From Muribaculaceae bacterium (GTDB taxonomy: Bacteria > Bacteroidota > Bacteroidia > Bacteroidales > Muribaculaceae), in NCBI GenBank assembly GCA_017427945.1, contig JAFRRT010000014.1:62001-126000 (forward strand): a DNA stretch of 64,000 nucleotides, in the 5' to 3' direction. The notes under the pieces were generated by a model. The model was not told where the DNA came from. It searched no databases and saw only the letters and a program-made list of their open reading frames with translations. The stretch's first letter is position 1. The number at the start of each line of letters is the position of its first letter. The position numbers were made by a program, and so were the translations under genes. This document shows positions 42,284-50,832 of this stretch, in pieces.

Positions 42284-43156
42284 ATGACCATCGAGATTGA
42301 CAATGGGTCGGGTTTCTGCTTTGGGGTGACGACAGCCATCCGCAAAGCCGAGGAGGAGCTCAACAAGAGCGGGCACCTCTACTGCCTGGGCGACATTGTG
42401 CACAATACCGCCGAGGTGGACCGCCTTGCAAAGCAAGGGCTTGAAACCATCACCCATGAGCAACTCGAACAGCTGCATGACGTGAAAGTGCTGCTGCGCG
42501 CGCACGGCGAGCCACCCGAGACTTATGAGACCGCCCGCCGCAACCGCATCGAGATTATCGACGCCACCTGCCCTGTGGTGCTCAAGCTGCAGCAACGCAT
42601 CAACACCACCTTTAATAACGGGGAAAGCACCCCTGACCCGCAAATCGTCATCTACGGCAAGCGGGGCCATGCCGAAGTGTTAGGACTGGTAGGGCAAACC
42701 CAAGGGCGCGCCACCGTCATCGAGAACATCGGCGAGATTGATAAAATCGACTACAGCCGCGACATATACCTCTACTCCCAAACCACCAAGAGCGTGCAGG
42801 AGTTCAAACGCATCGTGCAGGAAATAAAACGTCGCGTCGAGCCGGGAGTCACCTTTCGCAGCTTCGACACCATCTGCCGCTCAGTAGCCAACCGCATCCC
42901 GCAGATCCGTGAATTTGCACGTCGGCACGAGCTCATTCTGTTTGTGAGCGGCACCAAGAGCAGCAACGGGCGCATCCTGTTCGCCGAATGTCTCGACGCC
43001 AATCCCGACTCTCACCTTGTGAGTAGCGAGAACGACATCGATGCAGCATGGCTCATCGGTAAGGAGCGCATCGGCATCTGCGGAGCAACCAGCACACCGC
43101 TGTGGCTCATGCAACAAGTGAGTGAAGCCGTTAAAAAATTAGGAGTCAACAATTAG
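42284..43156 (+). CDS. ispH: 4-hydroxy-3-methylbut-2-enyl diphosphate reductase
   Basis: IspH is the last enzyme of the MEP isoprenoid pathway, making IPP and DMAPP with a [4Fe-4S] cluster. The 290-residue protein has the three cluster cysteines in SGFCFGVTTAI (about residue 12), DATCPVVLKLQQ and FDTICRSVANRIPQI. The catalytic Glu lies in KRGHAEVLGLVGQ, and GTKSSNGRILFAEC fills the position of the usual SSNS substrate motif. Length matches the family. Confidence 0.94.
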   Translation: MTIEIDNGSGFCFGVTTAIRKAEEELNKSGHLYCLGDIVHNTAEVDRLAKQGLETITHEQLEQLHDVKVLLRAHGEPPETYETARRNRIEIIDATCPVVLKLQQRINTTFNNGESTPDPQIVIYGKRGHAEVLGLVGQTQGRATVIENIGEIDKIDYSRDIYLYSQTTKSVQEFKRIVQEIKRRVEPGVTFRSFDTICRSVANRIPQIREFARRHELILFVSGTKSSNGRILFAECLDANPDSHLVSSENDIDAAWLIGKERIGICGATSTPLWLMQQVSEAVKKLGVNN

Positions 43157-43177
43157 AAATCAGGACATAAATCATAT

Positions 43178-44344
43178 ATGACCAAAAAGAACCTCATTAT
43201 CACGATTATTCTGCTGACCATCATCGACCTGGTGGCAGCAGGATGGTACATGTCAAGACGCATCGAGGCGGGTGACAAAAGCCAGGACATTTTCAGCCTG
43301 CGTGACTCTACCGACGTCGTTGTTGAAGCCGACACCCTCACCAGCGTGTCACAGGGTGACGAGTTTGACGACCTGCAGACCACTAGCTACTACTTTATCG
43401 CCAACACGCCATCTATCGCCGGTGACAAGAATACCTGTTATACCAGCATCAAGCACGTGAAGGTGCGCTGGCCGCTCTCGATCAACGGCAATGAAGAGTT
43501 AGACGAACTCAACAAGGAACTGACCTCGAAGGCCTTTGGTAACAGTCACTCACGCATGAAGGATGCCCGTTACCTCTTCCTCAACACACCCACATTCAAC
43601 AAGCCCATCGGCGATGACTACCACTCGCTGGTCAAGGCGCCCGCCATCCATCCCGTGTATGGCAACGTCACCCAAGTGATGGTCTATCCTTACATGACCT
43701 CGCAGCGCCTTCTTGTCATGGAGGTTGACAAGAACGAGTACAACGGCAGCAGCACCGTGGAATCGTCCTCGTTTGTTCACTATGACCGCTTCAGGCAGCG
43801 CGTACTCTCCCGCATCGACATTCTTGCTGCCGATGCCGGCAAAGAGACCAAACTGCTCAAACTCATCAATAATAAAATCGACAATCTCAACGGTGGTCGT
43901 TCCAGCAACAAGTTGCAGCACGCCCTGAACGTGCCCGCCGAAATCTGCTGCAGCGACAAGGGCATCATGTTCCACTTCAGGCACGGCAGCATCTCGAACG
44001 AAGCCACCAGAGTACTCATCGATTACGACAAGCTCGAGCCTTTCTTCACCGAGGACTTCAAACAGTTGCAGGAGATTAATGACGATTACAGCCTCTTTAA
44101 CGAGAAAATCAAGCCCGAGCCCGTCAATTCGACCCGCCAGCCACAAGCATTATACCAGCAGCCCGCTGTGAAGAAGGCTGACGCGAATAAGACTGCGGTG
44201 AAAAAGAGCAGTTCTGGCAAGAGCTATCAGCAACAGCAGTTCAAGCCAAAACGAACCAAGAAGAGGCATTATAACGGGGCAAAGCGTAGATCTGGACGTT
44301 ACGGTTACACTGGGAAGCGGCGTTCGAGCCGTCGCCAACGGTAA
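43178..44344 (+). CDS. Membrane-anchored DUF3298-like protein with basic C-terminal tail
   Basis: The 388-residue protein has one N-terminal membrane segment (about 5-23: LIITIILLTIIDLVAAGWY) and a large extracytoplasmic domain. KHVKVRWPLSINGNEELDEL, YPYMTSQRLLVMEV and GIMFHFRHGSISNEATRVLI resemble DUF3298/RsiV-type domains. The last about 70 residues are low-complexity and very basic (KPKRTKKRHYNGAKRRSGRY). Its final 104 bases overlap the convergent metallo-hydrolase gene, so the tail may be a by-product of read-through into that gene or a genuine extension. It follows ispH by 21 bases. The function is unknown; peptidoglycan or lysozyme interaction is only a family-based guess. Confidence 0.72.
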   Translation: MTKKNLIITIILLTIIDLVAAGWYMSRRIEAGDKSQDIFSLRDSTDVVVEADTLTSVSQGDEFDDLQTTSYYFIANTPSIAGDKNTCYTSIKHVKVRWPLSINGNEELDELNKELTSKAFGNSHSRMKDARYLFLNTPTFNKPIGDDYHSLVKAPAIHPVYGNVTQVMVYPYMTSQRLLVMEVDKNEYNGSSTVESSSFVHYDRFRQRVLSRIDILAADAGKETKLLKLINNKIDNLNGGRSSNKLQHALNVPAEICCSDKGIMFHFRHGSISNEATRVLIDYDKLEPFFTEDFKQLQEINDDYSLFNEKIKPEPVNSTRQPQALYQQPAVKKADANKTAVKKSSSGKSYQQQQFKPKRTKKRHYNGAKRRSGRYGYTGKRRSSRRQR

Positions 44345-45266
44345 GTCCGCGGGCCTCAAGCGCATCACGCATCGTTGAAAGGGCAATTTCCTCGGTATTG
44401 TTGTCCTTGCTCAGGTGGCACAGGAACACGTTGTGCAACCCTTCATGGTAATGTTCGGCAACGAATTGTGCCGCCACGGCATTGTCCAGATGGCCTTTTT
44501 CGCTGATTACACGGTCCTTGAGCATCTGCGGGTAGTTGCCGTGCTTTAGCATCTCCAAATCATAGTTGCACTCTATCATCAGGTAGTTGGCACGACTCAT
44601 GTAGTCGGCGGCCCGCCCGGTGATGACACCCGTGTCGGTAGCTACAACAAAGCGCTCACCCTCATACTCGATGCTGAAGCCTACGCTTTTCACATCGTGG
44701 CTCGTCTCAAAGGCCGTAATTTCCATATCCAGTATGCGGAACGGAATTTCCTTGAAAATAGGGACATGATGGTCCTGAATGCGGCTGGAGATGCGGCAAC
44801 GCTGCACCATCTGGCTCATCACGCCCATAGTGCAATAGACACTGCACTTGCACTGGCTCACTGCCGGGTACAGGCAGCGCATGTGGTCCTGGTGGGCATG
44901 GGTGAGCAAGATGCCCTTGACCATGTCGCGTGATACGCCGTTTTTCTCCAGTTCGGCAAACGCCTCGTTGAGGTTGAGGACGTCCTCGGCACTTTTCTTG
45001 CGCTTGCGGTTGCTCTTGGGAGGAGGCTTGATGCCGGCGTCGATGAGGATACCGCCTCGCGGAGTACCCAAGTAGGCACAGTTGCCGCTGCTGCCGCTGC
45101 CAAAACTCATAAAGCACAGTCCCTTCCCTACTCCAGTGTAAGTGGGAGCGAAGGGCAGTTCGCCCATCGTCATCTCGGCAGGGGGCGTGTCGTTGCCGTC
45201 CACGTCAAAGTCGATTTTGAGCGGGCGGCCCGTATTGAGGTATCCTTTGTATTTGTGTCCTGGCAT
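44241..45266 (-). CDS. MBL-fold metallo-hydrolase (YycJ/WalJ-like)
   Basis: The 341-residue protein has the metallo-beta-lactamase metal motif LLTHAHQDHM (HxHxDH) and the fold start CFMSFGSGSSGNCAYLG with LIDAGIK. Further ligands lie in FETSHDVKSVGFSIEY, FVVATDTGVI and VFLCHLSKDNN. It resembles YycJ/WalJ phosphodiesterase-like enzymes, linked to DNA or cell-wall metabolism in Firmicutes. An N-terminal extension of about 50 residues precedes the fold; an internal start near MSFGSG is possible. Its 3' end overlaps the convergent DUF3298-like gene by 104 bases. It lies 15 bases after the RsmI-like gene and is probably co-transcribed with it. Confidence 0.88.
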   Translation of the reverse strand: MPGHKYKGYLNTGRPLKIDFDVDGNDTPPAEMTMGELPFAPTYTGVGKGLCFMSFGSGSSGNCAYLGTPRGGILIDAGIKPPPKSNRKRKKSAEDVLNLNEAFAELEKNGVSRDMVKGILLTHAHQDHMRCLYPAVSQCKCSVYCTMGVMSQMVQRCRISSRIQDHHVPIFKEIPFRILDMEITAFETSHDVKSVGFSIEYEGERFVVATDTGVITGRAADYMSRANYLMIECNYDLEMLKHGNYPQMLKDRVISEKGHLDNAVAAQFVAEHYHEGLHNVFLCHLSKDNNTEEIALSTMRDALEARGLTVGDGSNAASQCNRNVQIYALPRYNASSWFVLA

Positions 45267-45281
45267 AGCGGTGTGTGTTTA

Positions 45282-46001
45282 TCAGTGGAACAAAAGGAAA
45301 ATGGTGGGAATCTTGTGGTAGTCATACCGCGCCTGCTTCCACTCGGCCAGCGGTCGGGTGACGATGCTCTGATTCTCTCCTGTGATGTCGCTCGCCACGC
45401 ACAGGCGCAGGTTGCCCGGCAGATGCTGAGCAAGGTCGGCAATGAGCTGGTTGTTGCGGTAAGGCGCCTCGATGAAAATCTGCGTCTGCTGCTCGCGCTC
45501 GATGCGGCGTGTCATCTCCTTGAGGCGCGCCTGACGGGCCTGGCTGTCAACAGGCAAATAGCCTTCGAAGGCAAAACGCTGACCGTTAAAGCCCGATGCC
45601 ATCAGGCTCATCAGGATGCTTGATGGTCCCACCAGCGGGAAAACCTTATAGCCCCTGCGCTGGGCAATGGCTACCAGGTCGGCACCCGGGTCGGCGACGG
45701 CAGGACAACCTGCATCGCTCAAAACGCCCACGGCCTCGCCTCGTGCAAGCGGTTCCAGCATCTGCTCGAGGGCGGCGATATCCTTTAGGTCGGTGTGCTC
45801 GTTAAGTTCGTGGAAGGTAAGGCTGTCGATGTCAATATCGCGGTCACATTTCTTGAGAAAGCGACGCGCCGAGCGCAGACTCTCAACCACAAAATAGCGC
45901 ACCTGACGCACGATTTCAATATTGTGCGCAGGCAAAACCCGCTCCAGCGAGCTGTCGCTTAACTGTGTGGGAATCAGGTATAATCCGGCCTCCAACGGCA
46001 T
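45282..46001 (-). CDS. RsmI-like SAM-dependent methyltransferase (tetrapyrrole methylase fold)
   Basis: The 239-residue protein has the tetrapyrrole-methylase fold: GLYLIPTQLSD at the start, VGVLSDAGCPAVADPGADLV, PLVGPSSILMSLMASGFNGQ and FEGYLPVD. These are the motifs of RsmI, which 2'-O-methylates C1402 of 16S rRNA. The N-terminal VRYFVVESLRSARRFLKK differs from classical RsmI, so it may be the paralogue common in Bacteroidetes rather than RsmI itself. A -7 box lies about 30 bases upstream. It heads a two-gene unit with the metallo-hydrolase. Confidence 0.85.
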   Translation of the reverse strand: MPLEAGLYLIPTQLSDSSLERVLPAHNIEIVRQVRYFVVESLRSARRFLKKCDRDIDIDSLTFHELNEHTDLKDIAALEQMLEPLARGEAVGVLSDAGCPAVADPGADLVAIAQRRGYKVFPLVGPSSILMSLMASGFNGQRFAFEGYLPVDSQARQARLKEMTRRIEREQQTQIFIEAPYRNNQLIADLAQHLPGNLRLCVASDITGENQSIVTRPLAEWKQARYDYHKIPTIFLLFH

Positions 46002-46031
46002 TAGTCAATATTCCGTTTAAAAAGTTAAGTG

Positions 46032-46039
46032 CAAATTTA
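46032..46039 (-). promoter_or_regulatory. -7 box for the RsmI-like gene
   Basis: The minus strand reads TAAATTTG, 30 bases before the ATG at 46001. Confidence 0.5.
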
Positions 46040-46152
46040 CTACTTTTTTTTCAATGGCACCACCTTTTGCTGCACTTCTTATTTTCGGCATGAAGAGTCA
46101 TCACAAAAATATTTTTCATCTTGTTTTGTGTTCGACTTGCACAAATTATTAG

Positions 46153-46160
46153 TAATTTTG
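46153..46160 (+). promoter_or_regulatory. -7 box for phoH
   Basis: TAATTTTG lies 25 bases before the phoH ATG. A TTTG at 46125-46128 is 24 bases upstream, slightly too far. Confidence 0.5.
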
Positions 46161-46185
46161 TGGTTAGAAATTATCCTGAATTTGA

Positions 46186-47172
46186 ATGATTGAACGGCAC
46201 ATTATCATCGAGAACGTGGACCCTGTGACTTTCTACGGGGTGAACAACAGCAACATACAACTCATTCGCAACCTGTTTCCCAAACTGCGCATGGCAGCGA
46301 GGGGCAGCGTCATTACGGTCATCGGCGACGACAGCGAGACGGCCGAGTTTGAGGAGAAGATTCACTCACTCGCCGACTACTGCGCTGAGTACAACACACT
46401 ACCCGAAGATGTCATCATCGACACCATCAAGGGCACGCCACCCAAACAGCTTAAGATGGACGACGTCATCGTCTATGGCGTGAACGGCAAGCCCATCAGC
46501 GGCCGCACGCCCAACCAGCAGCTGCTGGTGAAGAAGTTTGCCGAGAATGACTTGACGTTTGCCCTTGGCCCTGCCGGCACGGGAAAAACCTATCTGGCGG
46601 TGGCGCTTGCCGTGCGTTCGCTCAAGAACCGCGAAGCCCGCAAAATCATCTTGTCGCGTCCCGCTGTCGAGGCAGGCGAGAAACTGGGTTTCCTTCCCGG
46701 CGACATGAGAGACAAGATTGACCCATACCTGCAGCCGCTCTATGACGCGCTCGAGGACATGATACCGCAGGCCAAGCTCAAGGAATACATGGAAAACAAC
46801 GTCATCCAGATTGCGCCGTTGGCGTTCATGCGCGGCCGCACCCTGAACGACGCCATTATCGTGCTCGATGAGGCACAAAACACGACAACCCACCAAATCA
46901 AGATGTTCCTGACTCGCCTGGGTATGGGCTCCAAGATGATTGTCACCGGCGACACCACCCAGATCGACCTGCCGCGTGCCACGACTTCGGGCCTGATTCA
47001 CGCGCTGCGCGTGCTGGAAGGCGTGCGGGGCATCGGCAAGGTGGAGTTTGAGAAGAAGGACATCGTGCGCCACCAACTGGTGCAGCGCATCGTCGAAGCC
47101 TATGAGCGCTTCCATGAGGAAGAGAAACTCTTCGCACAAACCAATACCAACAACAAGGAGGAGCAGGCATGA
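46186..47172 (+). CDS. PhoH-like ATPase
   Basis: The 328-residue cytoplasmic protein has an N-terminal KH-like part (NSNIQLIRNLFPKLRMAARG). The PhoH P-loop ATPase domain carries Walker A FALGPAGTGKTYLAVALAV, SRPAVEAGEKLGFLPGD, Walker B AIIVLDEAQNTT and VTGDTTQIDLPRATTSGL. PhoH proteins are linked to RNA metabolism and stress; the precise substrate is unknown. Its last four bases overlap the start of the menaquinone methyltransferase gene (ATGA junction), so the two are coupled. Confidence 0.93.
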   Translation: MIERHIIIENVDPVTFYGVNNSNIQLIRNLFPKLRMAARGSVITVIGDDSETAEFEEKIHSLADYCAEYNTLPEDVIIDTIKGTPPKQLKMDDVIVYGVNGKPISGRTPNQQLLVKKFAENDLTFALGPAGTGKTYLAVALAVRSLKNREARKIILSRPAVEAGEKLGFLPGDMRDKIDPYLQPLYDALEDMIPQAKLKEYMENNVIQIAPLAFMRGRTLNDAIIVLDEAQNTTTHQIKMFLTRLGMGSKMIVTGDTTQIDLPRATTSGLIHALRVLEGVRGIGKVEFEKKDIVRHQLVQRIVEAYERFHEEEKLFAQTNTNNKEEQA

Positions 47173-47915
47173 GCGACGATGGCGGAGCACGGGTCGAGCA
47201 GGTGACGCCCTACGGCGAGGGTGCCAAGACCGAGCAGGTCAGGCAAATGTTTGACGCCATCGCTCCCGCCTACGACTTCATGAACCGCGCGATGACCATG
47301 GGCATCGACATCTGGTGGCGACGGCTTGCGGTCAAGCGCCTGAAGCCGTTGAAACCATCACAAATCCTGGATGTGGCGACAGGCACTGGCGACTTCGCCA
47401 TCCAGTTGAACAGTTCTTTACATCCGCAACACATCACGGGCATCGACCTGTCGCAGGGGATGCTTGACGAGGCACGCCGCAAAGTCAAGGAAAAGAATCT
47501 GGAAAATGCCATCTCTTTTGAGCAGGGCGACTGCATGGCGTTGCCAATGGCCGACAAGAGCTTTGACGCAGTGACGGTAGCCTTCGGGGTGCGTAACTTC
47601 GAGCATCTGCAGCAGGGCTATCAGGAAATGGCGCGTGTGCTGCGCCCCGGCGGCATGCTGTGTGTGCTGGAACTGTCAACTCCAACCAACAGGCTCATAC
47701 GCTGGTTTTACGACATCTACACCCTGCACATCATCCCCTGGCTGGGCTCACTCAAGAGCGGCGAGAAGAGCGCTTACCGCTACCTGCCGCAGAGCATCGC
47801 CGCCGTGCCGCAAGGAGACGACATGCTGCAACTGATGCGCAACGCGGGACTGAAAAACACCACCTTCAGGCGCCTCACTCTGGGCGTCTGCACCATCTAT
47901 ACAGCATTGAAATAG
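47169..47915 (+). CDS. menG: Demethylmenaquinone methyltransferase
   Basis: The 248-residue SAM-dependent enzyme carries out the last step of menaquinone synthesis (UbiE/MenG). The family motif MFDAIAPAYDFMNRAMTMGI is followed by the SAM-binding loop ILDVATGTGDFAIQL (DxxTGTG), ITGIDLSQGMLDEAR and VAFGVRNFEHLQQGYQEMAR. The end shows YRYLPQSIAAVPQGDDMLQL. All are canonical. Anaerobic Bacteroidales use only menaquinone, so menG fits better than ubiE. It starts inside the phoH stop (ATGA). Confidence 0.94.
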   Translation: MSDDGGARVEQVTPYGEGAKTEQVRQMFDAIAPAYDFMNRAMTMGIDIWWRRLAVKRLKPLKPSQILDVATGTGDFAIQLNSSLHPQHITGIDLSQGMLDEARRKVKEKNLENAISFEQGDCMALPMADKSFDAVTVAFGVRNFEHLQQGYQEMARVLRPGGMLCVLELSTPTNRLIRWFYDIYTLHIIPWLGSLKSGEKSAYRYLPQSIAAVPQGDDMLQLMRNAGLKNTTFRRLTLGVCTIYTALK

Positions 47916-47941
47916 TTAGGAGTTAGGAGTTAGAAGTTAGG
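47914..47941. repeat. TTAGGAG micro-repeats between menG and a transglutaminase-like gene
   Basis: Four imperfect copies of AGTTAGGAGTTAG-type units lie between convergent genes. There is no hairpin terminator. Confidence 0.55.
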
Positions 47942-47955
47942 TGCCTGACTAAAAA

Positions 47956-48906
47956 TCACTGGGGAGAAGCCCAGAAACGGGAAGCATCGGTCGTAATACA
48001 GTGTTCGCGCTCCTTATATCCGAACGGGGTAAATCCCCCTGGGACAACGAGAACATAACGGCTGCTCCCAAAATCCTGGTCTTTGGCCTCAGAACGGTCT
48101 TCCTGAAAAAAATGAAGCGTTTCCCAGCATGAGAACCAATAGGTGTTCTTGGCCATGTAAGCATAGTAATAGTTATGCTTGGCGGTACCATGCTCAAAAC
48201 CAGGATACATCACTAGCTTTTCCCCGGCAGCATACTTCTCGCGCATTTCCAGCAGGTTGAGCGGATTGCCGTTCTGGTCAGTGCAATAATGACCGCCCAT
48301 ATCAGCGTCAAGGAATACCCATTTGCCTTGCTCGGGAAGCCACACCTCGTTTACCACATGACAATCCTGGTCAGTCGAGTCCTGCGGGAAACAGGTCACG
48401 TATCGGGCAGTCAAACCGGCAGCCTGCATCAACTCATAATTGAGGATGGCATGCATGCGGCAGTTGAAGCCAGTTGGCACGTCCCTGGAATATTTCCACA
48501 AATCGATGGCATTGGGATCTTTCGGGTTGTTCTGGGGATTGTCGTGAGGAATAGTGGCAACAAACTTTGAAATGGCAACAGCCTTTTCCCATGTCGTGGC
48601 GTCAGGGCTGTAGAGCGTGTCTAATTTGAAATAATCCCGTATCTCTTGAGCACGAGCCGAATCCTGAACAACACCGAAGTGATACTGAACAGTGTCGGGC
48701 TTGAACGAGGACTGCTTGAGCAAGTCCACATTTGCTGATTGTGCAGCCATTATTCTGTTCTCAGTAATACTGATGCCATCATCCGAAATATTGATTAAAA
48801 AACTCTCGGAATTAATAAGATAACAAGATATACCCACAAATAGCAGGCCAATAATGGCAAGAATGCCTACAATAACACCGAAAAAGTATTTCAGGATTTT
48901 CTTCAT
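47956..48906 (-). CDS. Membrane-anchored transglutaminase-like protein
   Basis: The 316-residue protein has an N-terminal membrane segment (about 8-28: FFGVIVGILAIIGLLFVG) and an extracytoplasmic transglutaminase-like domain. The catalytic triad is visible as Cys in TGFNCRMHAILNYELMQAAG, His in QDCHVVNEVW and Asp in WVFLDADMGG. Such domains act as peptidases, transglutaminases or amide hydrolases on the cell surface; the reaction here is unknown. It follows radC by 33 bases on the same strand. Confidence 0.85.
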   Translation of the reverse strand: MKKILKYFFGVIVGILAIIGLLFVGISCYLINSESFLINISDDGISITENRIMAAQSANVDLLKQSSFKPDTVQYHFGVVQDSARAQEIRDYFKLDTLYSPDATTWEKAVAISKFVATIPHDNPQNNPKDPNAIDLWKYSRDVPTGFNCRMHAILNYELMQAAGLTARYVTCFPQDSTDQDCHVVNEVWLPEQGKWVFLDADMGGHYCTDQNGNPLNLLEMREKYAAGEKLVMYPGFEHGTAKHNYYYAYMAKNTYWFSCWETLHFFQEDRSEAKDQDFGSSRYVLVVPGGFTPFGYKEREHCITTDASRFWASPQ

Positions 48907-48939
48907 ATCTTTTATGTGCTTTTGTACTCGATAGGATTC

Positions 48940-49665
48940 TTACAGCAGGCGGCCGTGGTCGTTGTAACTATAGTAACGGCCGCCGCGGCACACGATGATG
49001 TGGTCCACCAGCTGGATGTCCATCACCTTGCAGGCCTGATGGACACGCTCGGTCAAGCGGTCGTCCTGCGCGCTGGGCGTAGGGTTGTCGCTGGGATGGT
49101 TATGAGCCAGGATAATGCCCGAAGACAGGCGCTCAATGGCGGGACGTAGAATCATCTTGATGTCGGCTACCGTCATCGCCGTGCCACCGCTGCTTACCCT
49201 CACACATTCCTCGATCTGCTTGGCATGGTTGAGCAGTACGACCATCACCTCCTCATGGTCGAGGTGCTCCATACGGGTGCGCAGGTACTGATAGGCCTCA
49301 TCGCTGCTAGTGATTTTGAAACGCTCGTCAAATTCCTCTTGCTGGTAACGGCGTGCCAATTCCAGCGCGGCAAGGATTTCAATGGCTTTGACCTCGCCGA
49401 TGCCATGGTAGTTTTTCACGAGGTTGGGGATACCCTTGCGGGCAATCTGATAGAGTTTGCCCTCGTTGTCACGAAGTATGCGCTGGCACAGGTCAACAAC
49501 CGATTCGCCCGGCGTGCCCACACGCAACAAGATGGCAAGCAACTCGGCAGTTGACAGGCTGGCAAAGCCGTGCTTCTTGGCTTTCTCGCGCGGTCGGTCC
49601 TCTTCGGGCACCGTCTCCTTGATGTTGCGGCCTCCCGCCAGTTTCTTTTTCTCTTTCTCCTCCAT
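48940..49665 (-). CDS. radC: RadC-family JAB-domain protein
   Basis: The 241-residue protein has an N-terminal helix-hairpin-helix region (FASLSTAELLAILLRVGTPG, GIGEVKAIEILAALELARR). The JAMM/MPN metal-binding motif is IILAHNHPSDNPTPSAQDD (HxH...D). RadC was named as a repair factor, but its molecular activity is unresolved; the JAMM domain suggests a metallo-isopeptidase or nuclease-related role. It follows the glycosyltransferase by 44 bases. Confidence 0.93.
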   Translation of the reverse strand: MEEKEKKKLAGGRNIKETVPEEDRPREKAKKHGFASLSTAELLAILLRVGTPGESVVDLCQRILRDNEGKLYQIARKGIPNLVKNYHGIGEVKAIEILAALELARRYQQEEFDERFKITSSDEAYQYLRTRMEHLDHEEVMVVLLNHAKQIEECVRVSSGGTAMTVADIKMILRPAIERLSSGIILAHNHPSDNPTPSAQDDRLTERVHQACKVMDIQLVDHIIVCRGGRYYSYNDHGRLL

Positions 49666-49667
49666 CC

Positions 49668-49713
49668 TCTAAACTTTAAACCCTAAACTGTGAACAGCGC
49701 TTGCGCTATTCAC
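49668..49713. repeat. TTTAGGG-like micro-repeat and hairpin between the glycosyltransferase and radC
   Basis: CTAAACTTTAAACCCTAAAC (about 49669-49688) is followed by GTGAA-c-AGCGC-tt-GCGCT-a-TTCAC (49690-49713), a near-perfect hairpin that includes the glycosyltransferase stop codon. Confidence 0.5.
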
Positions 49714-50705
49714 TTTCCTTTCCTCATCTGCACTTCCTCGTTGATGTCGCGGCCGTGTTTCAAGAGGATTTTCCACACATAGGCCTTGATGAATCCCCAG
49801 CCGTAGCTGCACAGCTGCGTGAAGCTCGTCGCCACGGCAAGGCAGGCAATCTTGAGGTTGCGCGTCTCGATAAAGGCAGCTACCCACAGCATCGCGGCAT
49901 AGAGCAGGATGGGCAGGATAAACCACCATTTCCATAACGAGAGCAAGAGCAACAGCACGCAGCCAATGAGGAAGACAGCGGGCAGACAGTGTACCGCCTT
50001 AAGGCTGTCGGGGTACAGCAGTTTGAGCGTGATGCGCGACATGCCGAAGACGTAGGTCTGCCGTGCGAACTTGCTGAGGCTGGTGCGGCGCTTGTGATAG
50101 ACGAAAGCGGGGCGGATGAGGCGGATGTTAAAGCCCGCCTGACGCACGCGCGTGCTCATGTCGATGTCTTCACTGAACATCTCGCGGAAACCTCCCACCT
50201 TATTGTACACTTCGCGCGAGTAACCCATATTGAACGAACGCGGCACGAACTTCTCCATCTGCACCTTACCGCCACGTATGCCGCCGGTGGTCAGGAACGA
50301 GGTCATAGAGAAAGAGATGGCCTTCTGTACATCGGTAAAATCGTCGCTCGCGGCATCAGGTCCGCCAAAGCACGGCACGAAGTCGTTGGCGAGTTCGCGG
50401 CCCAGCGTCTTGAAATAGTCGGGCGGAATGACGCAGTCGCTGTCAAAGAAGATAAAGTATTGGCCTGTGGCATGCTCAAGGCCATAGTTGCGAGCGATGG
50501 AACGCCCCTCGTTGGCTTTATAAAAGTAGCGCAGGTCCAACTCACGGCTGTAGCGCAGCGCAATGTCCTCGCAAGGGTCGGTCGAGCCGTCCTCCACGAG
50601 GATAATCTCAAAGTCCTTGTCCGTCTGCTGCGTGAGGCTCCTGAGCAGGTCCTCCACCTCGTCACGCCGGTTATACACCGGCACTATCACTGAAAAATAA
50701 GGCAT
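49710..50705 (-). CDS. Glycosyltransferase family 2, membrane-associated
   Basis: The 331-residue protein has the GT-A fold: FSVIVPVYNRRDEVEDLL, IILVEDGSTDPCEDIALRY, the DxD-type metal site in FIFFDSDCVIPPDYF, and SRSFNMGYSREV-like acceptor region with FSEDIDMSTRVRQAG. The C-terminal part has two or three hydrophobic segments (about 235-300), so it sits on the inner membrane. It likely elongates a surface glycan; the sugar is unknown. A strong promoter lies upstream. It is probably co-transcribed with radC. Confidence 0.9.
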   Translation of the reverse strand: MPYFSVIVPVYNRRDEVEDLLRSLTQQTDKDFEIILVEDGSTDPCEDIALRYSRELDLRYFYKANEGRSIARNYGLEHATGQYFIFFDSDCVIPPDYFKTLGRELANDFVPCFGGPDAASDDFTDVQKAISFSMTSFLTTGGIRGGKVQMEKFVPRSFNMGYSREVYNKVGGFREMFSEDIDMSTRVRQAGFNIRLIRPAFVYHKRRTSLSKFARQTYVFGMSRITLKLLYPDSLKAVHCLPAVFLIGCVLLLLLSLWKWWFILPILLYAAMLWVAAFIETRNLKIACLAVATSFTQLCSYGWGFIKAYVWKILLKHGRDINEEVQMRKGK

Positions 50706-50733
50706 CTTAAATCTGACTTTTGCATTAACACCA

Positions 50734-50765
50734 CAAAATTAGGGCAAATCGAGCGGAATGCCAAA
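50734..50765 (-). promoter_or_regulatory. Promoter of the glycosyltransferase gene
   Basis: On the minus strand TTTG (50762-50765), a 20-base spacer and TAATTTTG (50734-50741) match both elements; the leader is about 28 bases. Confidence 0.72.
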
Positions 50766-50832
50766 TATTTTGCATACCGAATGCAGATAAGCTTGTTAAG
50801 TTGTTTGAAAAGTCGAGGACAGAGGCCTACAA

